DNA from: Micromonospora_G sp044901685
GTDB taxonomy: Bacteria > Actinomycetota > Actinomycetes > Mycobacteriales > Micromonosporaceae
DNA: 64,000 nucleotides
Direction: 5' to 3'
Assembly (NCBI RefSeq): GCF_044901685.1
Contig: NZ_JBJDPS010000002.1
Coordinates: forward strand, 992,001 to 1,056,000
This document shows, one piece after another, positions 16,573 through 25,857 of this stretch. The notes under the pieces are model-generated. The model made no database searches, was not told the DNA's origin, and saw only the letters and a list, made by a program, of their open reading frames with translations. The position numbers were made by a program, and so were the translations under genes. Every line of letters begins with the position of its first letter. Positions within the stretch are counted from its first letter, which is position 1.

Positions 16573-19500
16573 GTGACAGCAGTCCTCGACGACAGCCCCT
16601 GGGCGGTCGCACTCCACCGGGGAGAAAACCAGGACGTGCCGGTCGGCACCGGCATCGTCATCGACACGAACCTTGTTCTCACCTGCCACCACGTGGCATT
16701 CGCCGCCGACGGCACTCTCCACGACGATCTCCGGGTCACTTTCCCCCTCGCATCGAAGGTGAACTACTTTGAGCGACGTGAGGTCCGTCAGTGCCTGCAC
16801 GACGGCAAGCGGGCCGCGTACGTCGATCTGGTGATCCTTGAACTGGTCGAGCCGGTGCCGGCATCCGTCACGCCGGCGAGGCTGCGCTGCCTGCAACCCA
16901 AGGCACTAACCGGCCGTCCCTTCTGGGCGTTTGGCTATCCGCTTGGAATCATCGGCGGAACCCCCGTCACCGGCACGTTCAGCGAGATCGGCGGTTGGGG
17001 ACATATTATGATCAATAGCGGCGTCGGTGGCGCGCTGGGCAAGGGGTTCAGTGGCGGTGCCGTCTGGTCGCCGGACTATCAGGCTGTGGTGGGCGTCGTG
17101 GTGTCTGCCGACACGCAGGGCAAGGGTCAAGCCGTGACCCTGCACTACGCCGATGAGCAGCTACCCGAGATGAAGCTGGGAACACTGTCCGCGTGGCGGG
17201 CCGAGGACGCCGACGACACGGCTCTCTCCGCTTGGGGGTGGACGCTCAGCAGCGACGGCGAGGCCGGGCGGCACTGGCTGCCCCGGTCCCGTGGCGTAGC
17301 GGTCGACACCGAGGGCGGTGCGCGATTCCGCGGGCGAACCGTAGCCCTGCGGAGCATCGTCGACTGGATCGACCGCTCAACGCCTGTCACCCAACCATTG
17401 GTCGTTACCGGTTCGCCCGGCGTAGGCAAGTCTGCCGCCCTCGGTCGGATCGTCACCACCGCCGACCGAGAGATCCGTGCGACGCTTCCGGACAGCGACG
17501 TCGCCGTCCGGGCCTCGATCGGCTCGGTCTCCTGTGCGGTACACGCCAAGGGCAAGAACGCCCTCGAAGTAGCTAAGGAGATCGCCCGCGCGGTCGCTGT
17601 CGACCTGCCCGGTGCACCAGCCGACCTGATGTCGGCGGTACGCGAGCGGCTGGAGCGTCGGCCTACCCGGTTCACCCTCATCATCGACGCGCTCGACGAG
17701 ACGGCGGACCCGCGCGACGCGCGGGCGGTCATCGACGACATCTTGTTGCCGTTGGTTCGCGACTGCGGCCGGTACGGGGTCCGGGTTGTGGTTGGCACCC
17801 GCCGATCCGACGATCGAGGTGATCTGATCGCCTGCTTCGGTGACGACATCGAGCTGATCGACCTGGATGCCCCGGAGTACTTCGCCGAGTCCGATCTCGC
17901 GAACTACGCCCAGGCGACCTTGCAACTACTCGGCGCCGAGCGGCCAGCGAACCCCTACAGCGACGCCACCACCGCCGCCCCCCTTGCCCGCCGCATCGCC
18001 GCCCTGGCGAAGGGAAACTTCCTCGTCGCCGGTCTCGTCGCGCGGGCGCACGCCTTCCGTGACACCGAGCCGGTCGATCCAGCTTCAGTCTCGTTCACCG
18101 CGACCGTGGCCCACGCACTTGACGCCTACCTCGCCGGCCTTCCGGCGGCGGGCTCGACCTCCGCTCGGCTGGCGCTGACCGTCCTGGCGTACGCCGAGAC
18201 ACCAGGGCTGCCGCTCTCCCTGTGGCAGACCGCGATCGCGGCCCTTGGAGGAGAAGTCACCGAGGCGGAACTGAGCGGGTTCGCCCGTACCTCTGCGGCG
18301 AACTTCCTGGTGGAAACGGGTGGCGGAGCGCAACCGGCGTACAGGCTGTTCCACCAGGCCCTCAACGACGCGTTGCTCGCAGACCGTGATGCACGGGCAT
18401 CCCGCCGCGACGATCAGCGCCGGCTCGTGTCCGTCTGGGCTGATGCGGCCGAGGCTACCGGTTGGGCTGATGCCCCCGACTATCTGCTGCGGTCGTTACC
18501 GCAGCACGCCGCCCGGGCCGGGCTCATCGAACGGTTGCTCCTCGATGAGGGCTACCTGTTGCACGCGCACCTCGACCGGCTGCTCACGGTCGTGGACGCG
18601 GAGCAGGCACCGATGGCGCCGCTGCCAGCCGCCCGAGCAAGGCTGCTGCAGCGCACCCCCCTGGCGGTGGCGGCGGAACCGGCCGAGCGTGCCGCGCTCT
18701 TCTCGGTCGTCGACAGTCTCGACCGCCTCGGCAGTGGGATCGTGGCCGACACCGCGCCGTACCGCGCACGCTGGGCGCACACTCCGCCCAGACAGGAACG
18801 CAGTGTGCTGGACGGGCACTCGCAGGCCGTCTATGACGTCGCCGCCATCGAGGTCGACAGTCGACGGTTGCTCGCCTCCGTCGGGGACGACGGGACCGTC
18901 CGGCTCTGGGATCCGCTGACCAATCAGTCCGAGCAGGTTTTCAACTGCCACGACGACACGATCCGTGGGGTGTGCGCGGTTCGGACGAGTCGGGGCGAGG
19001 TGCTGATCGCCACCGCCAGCCACGACGGCACGGTCGGCCTGTGGGATCCGCGTAGTGGTCACCGCCGACACGAGCTGCGTGGGCACGGCGACTGGGTACG
19101 CAACATCTGCGCCATTCCTCTTCCTGATGGCGACCTACTCGCCTCGGCTGGTGACGACCGGACGGTGCGGGTGTGGGATCCGGTTACCGGAACCCAGCGC
19201 TACGAGTTGACCGGGCACCCGGGTTGGGTAACGGCTGTGACCTATGTGCCGGCTGGTGATCGGCACCTGCTGGCGTCAGCCGGCTATGACGGCGTGGTCC
19301 GGATCTGGGAGCCGACGGCAGATGGCGAGCCCTCGCAGGTTCTCGTCGGCCACACCGGATGGGTTACGACCCTCTGCGCGGTCCGCACGGCCGGAGGCAC
19401 CCTGCTCGCCTCGGCGGGTTACGACGGCACGGTGTGCCTGTGGAACCCGCTGACCGGTCAGCGGGTTCACGTCCTCGAGACCGGTGGACCGATAACCGAC

Positions 19501-20631
19501 CTCTGTACGGTCGACATCGATGACGGCTGCCTGCTGGTGTCCACCGGTGAGGATGGGCTCATCCGGTTGTGGGAGGTGCCGACCTGGACCGAGCGCCCGA
19601 GCCTGCGAGGACACGCGAGCTGGATCCGCGCGGTCTGCGAGCTGCGGACGGCAAAGGACCGGATGTTGGCCACAGCCGGGGACGACGGTACGGTCCGACT
19701 GTGGGATCCGGCCGGCGGCCAGCCGGACATGGTTGCCGACAAGGACCGGTTCGGGCCGGTGAGCGCGGTCTGCCGGATCCCCGGCGAACCCTCGGCAGTG
19801 GTCGCCTCCGGGGACGTTGATGGTCAGGTGCGGTTCTGGGACATCGTTGCCGGCGAGCGGCTGCTGGAGTTCGAGACACCAGGTGGTTCCGTCAACGCGA
19901 TGTGTGCGGTGGCGGACGAGGAGGAGCCGCTGATCCTCACGGCCCGCGACGACAACATAATCGAGTCCTGGGACGCCCGGGACGGCTCGCTGGTGCGGGA
20001 GATGAGCGAACACCACGATCGGGTCGCGGCGGTCTGTTCGATTGTCGTGAACGGTGAGACATGGGTCGCCTCTGCCGGCGACGACCAGGCCATTCGGCTG
20101 TGGCACCCGCACACGGGCGTTATCCGCTCGGTTCTGCTCGGGCACGTCACCCGCGCTTGGGTCACCGCGTTGGCCACGGTCCGCTGGCAGGGTTCCGAGG
20201 CGCTCGCTTCGGCGGACAAGAGCGGCACCGTGATGCTCTGGGGTGGCGGCGAGACCTTGCTCTGGACTCAACAGGGCCACCAGGATGCCGTCAACGCGCT
20301 CTGTGGTGTGACCGTGGCTGGCCGTCCGACGCTTGTCTCGGCCAGCGCGGACAACACGATCCGCATGTGGGATGTCGAACAGGGCCAACCGGTCCGGTGG
20401 TTCATCGGACATTCTGCGGCGGTGACCGGACTGAGCCTGGTGCGTATCGGTGGTCGGGATCTACTCGCCTCCACCAGCCGGGACCGTACGGTGCGGATCT
20501 GGGATCCGATGACCGGCCGGATGGTGCTCAGAATCCCCGTCTACCATCCGGCGCTCGCCTGTTGCACGGTTGGTGACACCCTGCTCGTCGGTCTGGATCA
20601 GGGCTTGCTGGCCCTGACGATCGCAGATTGA
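16573..20631 (+). CDS. Trypsin-like protease - NACHT/STAND NTPase - WD40 effector protein
   Basis: A 1352-residue multidomain protein. Residues 1-200: trypsin-like serine protease with intact triad H40 (TCHHV), D85 (YVDLVIL) and S160 (GKGFSGGAV), and no signal peptide, so cytoplasmic. Residues about 250-560: NACHT/STAND NTPase, Walker A GSPGVGKS (280-287) and Walker B LIIDALDE (369-376). Helical winged-helix/arm region to about 735. Residues about 740-1352: WD40 repeats; 13 W-D-type strand ends are visible plus a degenerate last one, fitting two seven-bladed propellers. The architecture predicts a sensor (WD40), an NTP switch and a proteolytic effector. GTG 16573 has a GGAG site; it follows the Trypco1-like gene by 15 bp. 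Confidence 0.92.
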   Translation: MTAVLDDSPWAVALHRGENQDVPVGTGIVIDTNLVLTCHHVAFAADGTLHDDLRVTFPLASKVNYFERREVRQCLHDGKRAAYVDLVILELVEPVPASVTPARLRCLQPKALTGRPFWAFGYPLGIIGGTPVTGTFSEIGGWGHIMINSGVGGALGKGFSGGAVWSPDYQAVVGVVVSADTQGKGQAVTLHYADEQLPEMKLGTLSAWRAEDADDTALSAWGWTLSSDGEAGRHWLPRSRGVAVDTEGGARFRGRTVALRSIVDWIDRSTPVTQPLVVTGSPGVGKSAALGRIVTTADREIRATLPDSDVAVRASIGSVSCAVHAKGKNALEVAKEIARAVAVDLPGAPADLMSAVRERLERRPTRFTLIIDALDETADPRDARAVIDDILLPLVRDCGRYGVRVVVGTRRSDDRGDLIACFGDDIELIDLDAPEYFAESDLANYAQATLQLLGAERPANPYSDATTAAPLARRIAALAKGNFLVAGLVARAHAFRDTEPVDPASVSFTATVAHALDAYLAGLPAAGSTSARLALTVLAYAETPGLPLSLWQTAIAALGGEVTEAELSGFARTSAANFLVETGGGAQPAYRLFHQALNDALLADRDARASRRDDQRRLVSVWADAAEATGWADAPDYLLRSLPQHAARAGLIERLLLDEGYLLHAHLDRLLTVVDAEQAPMAPLPAARARLLQRTPLAVAAEPAERAALFSVVDSLDRLGSGIVADTAPYRARWAHTPPRQERSVLDGHSQAVYDVAAIEVDSRRLLASVGDDGTVRLWDPLTNQSEQVFNCHDDTIRGVCAVRTSRGEVLIATASHDGTVGLWDPRSGHRRHELRGHGDWVRNICAIPLPDGDLLASAGDDRTVRVWDPVTGTQRYELTGHPGWVTAVTYVPAGDRHLLASAGYDGVVRIWEPTADGEPSQVLVGHTGWVTTLCAVRTAGGTLLASAGYDGTVCLWNPLTGQRVHVLETGGPITDLCTVDIDDGCLLVSTGEDGLIRLWEVPTWTERPSLRGHASWIRAVCELRTAKDRMLATAGDDGTVRLWDPAGGQPDMVADKDRFGPVSAVCRIPGEPSAVVASGDVDGQVRFWDIVAGERLLEFETPGGSVNAMCAVADEEEPLILTARDDNIIESWDARDGSLVREMSEHHDRVAAVCSIVVNGETWVASAGDDQAIRLWHPHTGVIRSVLLGHVTRAWVTALATVRWQGSEALASADKSGTVMLWGGGETLLWTQQGHQDAVNALCGVTVAGRPTLVSASADNTIRMWDVEQGQPVRWFIGHSAAVTGLSLVRIGGRDLLASTSRDRTVRIWDPMTGRMVLRIPVYHPALACCTVGDTLLVGLDQGLLALTIAD

Positions 20632-20717
20632 GGACGCCCGGTCGTGCGGACTCACACCGAGCCAACGCGCGACGTGCCGGTCGACCTCTCGCTCGTCGCG
20701 TGCGCGTCTTGCGGGGG

Positions 20718-21191
20718 TCAGCGGGCGGCCAGCGCGCCGCGCGCGTCGGTCACCCCACGGTTGGCCAGGGCGTCGGCGCGCTCGTTGCCGGGGTCGCCGT
20801 TGTGTCCCTTGACCCAGAGCCACTCCACCCGGTGCGACTTGACCGCCTCTTCCAGCCGCTGCCAAAGATCGGCGTTCTTCACCGGCTGCTTCGCCGAGGT
20901 CTGCCAGCCGTTGCGCTTCCAGTTCGCCATCCAACTCGTGATGCCGCTGCGGACGTACGTGCTGTCGGTGTGCAGGCGTACGGTCACCGGGCGGGTGAGG
21001 CTCTCCAGTGCCTGGATGGCGGCCATCAGCTCCATCCGGTTGTTCGTGGTCGGTGCCGACTCGCCGCCGTACAGTTCGCGCTCGTGCTCGCCGTAGCGCA
21101 GCACCGCGCCCCAGCCGCCCGGCCCGGGGTTACCGCTGCACGCGCCGTCGGTGTAGATCACTACGACCGTCTCGGTCGGCTGGTCCGTCAT
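20718..21191 (-). CDS. rnhA: Ribonuclease HI
   Basis: A 157-residue RNase HI that cuts RNA in RNA-DNA hybrids. All catalytic residues are present: D15 (YTDGA), E54 (NRMELMA), D76 (HTDST) and D140 (NERADALA), plus H130 (VKGHNG). The length is typical. It converges on the protease-STAND gene, with 86 bp between the stops, and stands apart from the antiporter gene upstream. Confidence 0.95.
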   Translation of the reverse strand: MTDQPTETVVVIYTDGACSGNPGPGGWGAVLRYGEHERELYGGESAPTTNNRMELMAAIQALESLTRPVTVRLHTDSTYVRSGITSWMANWKRNGWQTSAKQPVKNADLWQRLEEAVKSHRVEWLWVKGHNGDPGNERADALANRGVTDARGALAAR

Positions 21192-21246
21192 GCCGGCAAT
21201 CTACCGGTCCCTCCCGGCTGGCCTTCCGGCCCGCCACGCCGGCCGA

Positions 21247-22557
21247 TCAACCGGAGGTGGTAGCCGTGCCGGCGGGGTCGAGCGTCGACTCCCGGTCCGC
21301 GTCTTCCGGGATACGTTCGCCGGTGCGGTCGAGCAGGCGCATGACCGGTGTGGCGGCGACTCCGTGCAGCACCACCGACACGATCACCACCAGGCCGACG
21401 GTGGCCCAGAGCAGGTCGAGTTGCGGGATGTCGGAGTGGGCGGTGGCGTACGCGAGGTAGTAGAACGAGCCGACGCCCCGGATGCCGAAGAACGCGATGA
21501 CCCAGTGTTCGGCGGGTCGCCCGGGTGCGCCGCGCAGCGAGAGCCAGCCGACCAGCGGGCGGATCACGACGATCAGCGCCAGCCCGACCAGGGCGGCGGG
21601 CCAGGTCAGCGGTGCCAGCAGACCGTCGACCACCGCGCCGCCGAGGAAGAGCAGCAGCAGTACGGTGAGCAGCCGCTCGATCTGTTCGGCGAAGTCGTGC
21701 AGCACCCCGTGGAACTCGTGGGTCCGTTCCGCCGCCCGGATCGCCCGGGCGGCGAAGAAGACGGCGAGGAAACCGTAGCCGCCGATCACCTCGATCAGCC
21801 CGTACGCGAGGAAGGTGGCGGCGATGGCCACGAAGCCCTCGGCGTGGCGGGCGAGCCGCAGGTGTGAGGGGGCACGGAAGAAGAGCTTGCCGAGCAGCCA
21901 GCCGATCAGCAGGCCGCCGCCGATCCCGACCCCGGTCTTGTAGGCGACGTCGACGGTGATCCAGCGGGCGAGCCAGTCCACCGGCCCGAAGGCGCTGGCC
22001 GCCCCGGTGGTGGCGATCGCCATCGCGGCGTACACGAACGGGAACGCCAGTCCGTCGTTGAGCCCGGCCTCCGAGGTGAGGGCGAACCGTACCTCGTCCT
22101 CCCCGTCCTCGACGTCGGTCGGCTCACCGACCTGGACGTCGGCGGCGAGCACCGGATCGGTCGGCGCCAGCGCGGCGGCGAGCAGCAGCGCGGCGGCCGG
22201 TACCAGACCGGCCCACCACCAGCCGAGCAGGGCGACGCAGGCGATGCAGACCGGCATGCCGATCGCCAGCAGCCGCCAGGTGGACGACCAGCGGCGCCAG
22301 CCGATCCGGCGGTCGATCTTCAGACCGGCGCCCATCAGGGCGACGATCACGCCGATCTCGGTCAGGTGGGTGGTCACCGACGGGTGGGCCAGCGGGTCGG
22401 GGCTGGGCAGCCCGGTCGGCAACAGGAAGACCAGCATGCCCAGGCCGAGGAAGGCGATCGGCATCGAGAGCGGTCGGTGTTCCAGTATCCGGGGCAGGAT
22501 GCCGGCCAGCAGCGCGCCGAGCCCGACCAGAGCGAACGCCAGGTCAATCGGCTCCAC
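21247..22557 (-). CDS. CPA1-type cation/proton antiporter
   Basis: A 436-residue membrane protein with about 12 hydrophobic helices, related to NhaP-type Na+(K+)/H+ exchangers. Helix-5 region LAAALAPTDPVLAADV contains the TDP signature and SEAGLNDGLAFP contains the ND motif, both typical of CPA1 ion-binding sites. GTG 22557 is preferred because it begins just before the first membrane helix and follows a GGGTGG site; the frame extends upstream with low-complexity sequence. It would exchange cytoplasmic cations for protons at the membrane. Confidence 0.88.
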   Translation of the reverse strand: MEPIDLAFALVGLGALLAGILPRILEHRPLSMPIAFLGLGMLVFLLPTGLPSPDPLAHPSVTTHLTEIGVIVALMGAGLKIDRRIGWRRWSSTWRLLAIGMPVCIACVALLGWWWAGLVPAAALLLAAALAPTDPVLAADVQVGEPTDVEDGEDEVRFALTSEAGLNDGLAFPFVYAAMAIATTGAASAFGPVDWLARWITVDVAYKTGVGIGGGLLIGWLLGKLFFRAPSHLRLARHAEGFVAIAATFLAYGLIEVIGGYGFLAVFFAARAIRAAERTHEFHGVLHDFAEQIERLLTVLLLLFLGGAVVDGLLAPLTWPAALVGLALIVVIRPLVGWLSLRGAPGRPAEHWVIAFFGIRGVGSFYYLAYATAHSDIPQLDLLWATVGLVVIVSVVLHGVAATPVMRLLDRTGERIPEDADRESTLDPAGTATTSG

Positions 22558-22629
22558 GCCACCACCCCTTCTCGGCCCGTTCGGACGGCCAGGTGGTGAA
22601 AATCCTTTCCCCGGTACGCGTCCGCCTAC

Positions 22630-22675
22630 GCCTCCCGTACCGACTCCGTACCGCCTCCCGTACCGACTTCCGTAC
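22630..22675. repeat. 23-bp direct repeat, two copies
   Basis: GCCTCCCGTACCGACT-type units at 22630-22652 and 22653-22675, nearly identical, lie between the divergent antiporter and SDR genes, so they may be operator sequence. Confidence 0.7.
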
Positions 22676-22784
22676 AAGGAAGCACGCTTCGGGTGTTCCG
22701 GAGGGGCCCTCCGTTTGGTCGGGTCGGCCCATCGGACGCGGGTGCTCTGCGAAGCTCGGGTGGACGTACGGAGGGGGTTCGACC

Positions 22785-23672
22785 ATGGCCAGGACCTGGC
22801 TTGTCACCGGCAGCTCGCGGGGTCTCGGGTGGGAGTTGAGCCGTGCGGTGCTGGTCAACGGCGACAACCTCGTCGCCACCGCACGCCGCCCCGAGCAGCT
22901 CGACGAGCTTGTCAACGAGTTCGGCGACCAGGTCCGCGCGATGGCGCTCGACGTGACCGATCCGGCCGCCGCCCGCGCGGCCGTACGGATGGCCGTCGAC
23001 ACCTTCGGCACACTCGACGTGGTGGCGAACAACGCCGGCCAGGCCAACAGCGGGCCGATCGAGCACACCCCGGACGAGGAGTTCCGCGCGCAGGTCGAGA
23101 CGAACCTGTTCGGTTTGGTCAACGTCACCAGGGCCGCGCTGCCGGTGATGCGGCGCCAGCGTCGCGGGCACTTCCTCCAGTTCTCCTCGGTCGGTGGCCG
23201 GGTCGGCGGTACGCCCGGACTGGCCTCCTACCAGACCGCGAAGTTCGGCGTCGAGGGCTTCTCCGAGGTGCTGGCCAACGAGCTGCGGCCGTTCGGCATC
23301 AAGGTGACGATGGTCGAACCGGGCGCGTTCCGCACCGACTGGGGCGGTGCCTCGATGAGTCTCGCCGAGGTGGGGGAGGAGTACGCCGAGACCGTCGGGC
23401 GGATCCACGCGTACCGCCGGGAGGTCGACGGCCGGCAGCCGGGTGATCCGGGGCGGGCCGCCCAGGTCATCGTCGGCATGGTCGGGCTCCCCGACCCGCC
23501 GTTGCGCCTGCTGCTCGGCTCCGACGCCCTGCACCTGGCCGAGGAGTCGGCACTGGCGCGGGCCCAGGAGACGTCCCGGTGGGCGGAGGTCAGCCGCTCC
23601 ACCGACTTCGACAGCGGCGTCGACGTCAGCGGGTCGGCCCTCGCCGCCCTGCTCACCCCGCCAACCGGGTAA
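22785..23672 (+). CDS. SDR-family oxidoreductase
   Basis: A 295-residue classical short-chain dehydrogenase. Seen: cofactor motif TGSSRGLG near residue 8, NNAG, catalytic Ser in FSSVGG and the YQTAK active site. The arginine in ATARRPEQL suggests NADP(H) preference. The substrate is unknown. ATG 22785 follows GGAGGGGG. The TAA stop lies inside the left arm of palindromic repeat copy C. Confidence 0.87.
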   Translation: MARTWLVTGSSRGLGWELSRAVLVNGDNLVATARRPEQLDELVNEFGDQVRAMALDVTDPAAARAAVRMAVDTFGTLDVVANNAGQANSGPIEHTPDEEFRAQVETNLFGLVNVTRAALPVMRRQRRGHFLQFSSVGGRVGGTPGLASYQTAKFGVEGFSEVLANELRPFGIKVTMVEPGAFRTDWGGASMSLAEVGEEYAETVGRIHAYRREVDGRQPGDPGRAAQVIVGMVGLPDPPLRLLLGSDALHLAEESALARAQETSRWAEVSRSTDFDSGVDVSGSALAALLTPPTG

Positions 23673-23723
23673 GGAAGGGCCCCTTATTAACGCCATGCGT
23701 TAATAAGGGGCCCTTCCTTACCC
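23667..23723. terminator. Palindromic repeat, copy C (bidirectional terminator-like)
   Basis: Perfect 26-bp arms (23667-23692 and 23698-23723) around a 5-bp loop, with the same AAGGAAGGGCCCC and TTATTAACG blocks as copy A. It contains the SDR stop codon (23670-23672) and ends one base before the glgB stop, so it serves both convergent genes. Confidence 0.88.
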
Positions 23724-23724
23724 C

Positions 23725-25857
23725 TCAGTGGGCGGGGCGGAGCCAGAGCACGCCCAGTGGTGGGAGGCGGAGGGTGGCCGACGCCGGTTGGCCGTGCCAG
23801 GGCACCGGTTCGGCGCGGACCGAGCCGAGGTTGCCGACCCCGGAGCCGCCGTAGCTGTCCGCGTCGGTGTTGATCGTCTCCCGCCAGACCCCGGCGACCG
23901 GCATGCCGAGGCGGTAGTTCTCGTGCGGTACGGCGGAGAAGTTCGCCACGCAGACCAGTGGCGTGCCGTCGGCGGCGATCCGGACGAACGCCACGGTGTT
24001 GTTGCCGGCGTCGTTCCCCACGATCCAGCGGAACCCGTCCGGGCTGGTGTCCTGGGACCAGAGCGCCGGGGCGGCCCGGTACGCCGCGTTCAGGTCCCGG
24101 ACCAGCCGCTGCACCCCGGCCCGTGCCGGGTCGTGGCGCAGGTTCCAGTCCAGCCCCCGGTCGACGCTCCACTCCTGGTCGTCGGCGAGTTCGCTGCCCA
24201 TGAAGAGCAACTGCTTGCCCGGATGGGCCCACATGTACGCCAGCAGCGCCCGGGTGTTGGCCAGCCGCTGCCAGGTGTCACCGGGCATCTTGCCGGCCAG
24301 CGAGCCCTTGCCGTGCACGACCTCGTCGTGGCTGATCGGCAGCAGGTAGTTCTCGCTCCACGCGTAGACCAGGGAGAAGGTCAGCTCGTTGTGGTGCCAC
24401 TGCCGGTGGACCGGCTCCTTGGCCAGGTAGTTCAGGGTGTCGTGCATCCAGCCCATGTTCCACTTGAAGCCGAAGCCGAGCCCGCCGGCATGGGTCGGCT
24501 GGGTCACGCCCGGCCAGGCGGTCGACTCCTCGGCGATCATCACCACCCCGGGGTGCTCCCGGTAGACGGTGGCGTTGGTCTCCTGGAGCAGGCCGATCGC
24601 CTCCAGGTTCTCCCGGCCGCCGTACTGGTTCGGCTGCCACTGCCCGTCCTCGCGGGAGTAGTCCAGGTAGAGCATCGAGGCGACCGCGTCCACCCGGAGC
24701 CCGTCGACGTGGAACTCGGCGCACCAGTAGAGCGCGTTCGCGACCAGGAAGTTGCGCACCTCGCGCCGGCCGAAGTCGAAGACGTACGTGCCCCAGTCGG
24801 GGTGCTCGCCGCGCCGGGGGTCGGGGTGCTCGTAGAGCGGGGTGCCGTCGAACCGGGCCAGCGCCCACTCGTCCTTCGGGAAGTGCGCCGGCACCCAGTC
24901 GAGCAGCACCCCGACACCGACGGCGTGCAGCCGGTCGATCAGGTGGCGGAAGTCGTCCGGCGTACCGAAGCGGGAGGTCGGGGCGTAGTAGCCGCTGACC
25001 TGGTAGCCCCAGGAGCCGCCGAACGGGTGCTCCGCCACCGGCATGAACTCGACGTGGGTGAAGCCCAGGTCGACCACGTACGCGGTGAGCTGTTCGGCCA
25101 GTTCCCGGTAGTCGAGGCCGGGGCGCCAGGAGCCGAGGTGCACCTCGTAGACGCTCATCGGCTCCTGGTGCGGGTGCCGGTGCGCCCGCCGGGCCAGCCA
25201 CTCCCCGTCGGACCACCGGTACGTCGACCGGTAGATCACCGAGGCGGTGCGCGGCGGCACCTCGGTGTGCGCGGCCATCGGGTCGGCCTTGTCCCGCCAG
25301 ACGCCGTCGCGGCCGAGGACCCGGTACTTGTACGTCTGACCGGGCCGCGCCTCCGGCACCACGATCTCCCAGACGCCGCTGCCGCCCAGTGACCGCATCG
25401 GCCAGCCCTCGTGCGCGCCCCAGCCGGTGAACTCGCCGACCACCCGTACGCCCCGGGCGTTCGGCGCCCACACGGCGAAGGCGACCCCGCCGTCGGGGCG
25501 GGGCCGGGCGCCGAGCGCGGTCCAGAGCCGTTCGTGCCGCCCCTCGCCGATCAGGTGCAGGTCGACCTCGCCGAGGCTCGGCGGGTAGCGGTACGGGTCG
25601 TCGTGGACCGTGCCGTCGACCTCGATCCGGTAGTCGAGCACCGTGCCGGGGACGGTCGCCTCGAAGATGCCCTCCTGGTGGATCCGGCGCATCGGGTGGC
25701 GCTCGTCGCCGGCCAGCAGCTCGACCCGCTCGCCGCCCCGCCGCCAGGTGCGGATCAGGGTCTGGCCGTCGCGCGGGTGCGCGCCGAGCACGGCGTGCGG
25801 GTCGTGCGCCACCCCGGAGACCAGGGCGTCGAGGGTTTCGTCCATCAGCGGCGTCAT
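23725..25857 (-). CDS. glgB: 1,4-alpha-glucan branching enzyme
   Basis: A 710-residue GH13 branching enzyme that cuts alpha-1,4 chains and rejoins them as alpha-1,6 branches. An N-terminal CBM48-type region (FAVWAPNARGVRVVGEF) precedes the barrel. Seen: nucleophile Asp in LRVDAVASMLYLDY, acid Glu in MIAEESTAWPGV and the ISHDEVVHGKGS motif. Its ATG (25855-25857) overlaps the glgE stop (ATGA), so the pair is translationally coupled. Confidence 0.95.
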   Translation of the reverse strand: MTPLMDETLDALVSGVAHDPHAVLGAHPRDGQTLIRTWRRGGERVELLAGDERHPMRRIHQEGIFEATVPGTVLDYRIEVDGTVHDDPYRYPPSLGEVDLHLIGEGRHERLWTALGARPRPDGGVAFAVWAPNARGVRVVGEFTGWGAHEGWPMRSLGGSGVWEIVVPEARPGQTYKYRVLGRDGVWRDKADPMAAHTEVPPRTASVIYRSTYRWSDGEWLARRAHRHPHQEPMSVYEVHLGSWRPGLDYRELAEQLTAYVVDLGFTHVEFMPVAEHPFGGSWGYQVSGYYAPTSRFGTPDDFRHLIDRLHAVGVGVLLDWVPAHFPKDEWALARFDGTPLYEHPDPRRGEHPDWGTYVFDFGRREVRNFLVANALYWCAEFHVDGLRVDAVASMLYLDYSREDGQWQPNQYGGRENLEAIGLLQETNATVYREHPGVVMIAEESTAWPGVTQPTHAGGLGFGFKWNMGWMHDTLNYLAKEPVHRQWHHNELTFSLVYAWSENYLLPISHDEVVHGKGSLAGKMPGDTWQRLANTRALLAYMWAHPGKQLLFMGSELADDQEWSVDRGLDWNLRHDPARAGVQRLVRDLNAAYRAAPALWSQDTSPDGFRWIVGNDAGNNTVAFVRIAADGTPLVCVANFSAVPHENYRLGMPVAGVWRETINTDADSYGGSGVGNLGSVRAEPVPWHGQPASATLRLPPLGVLWLRPAH

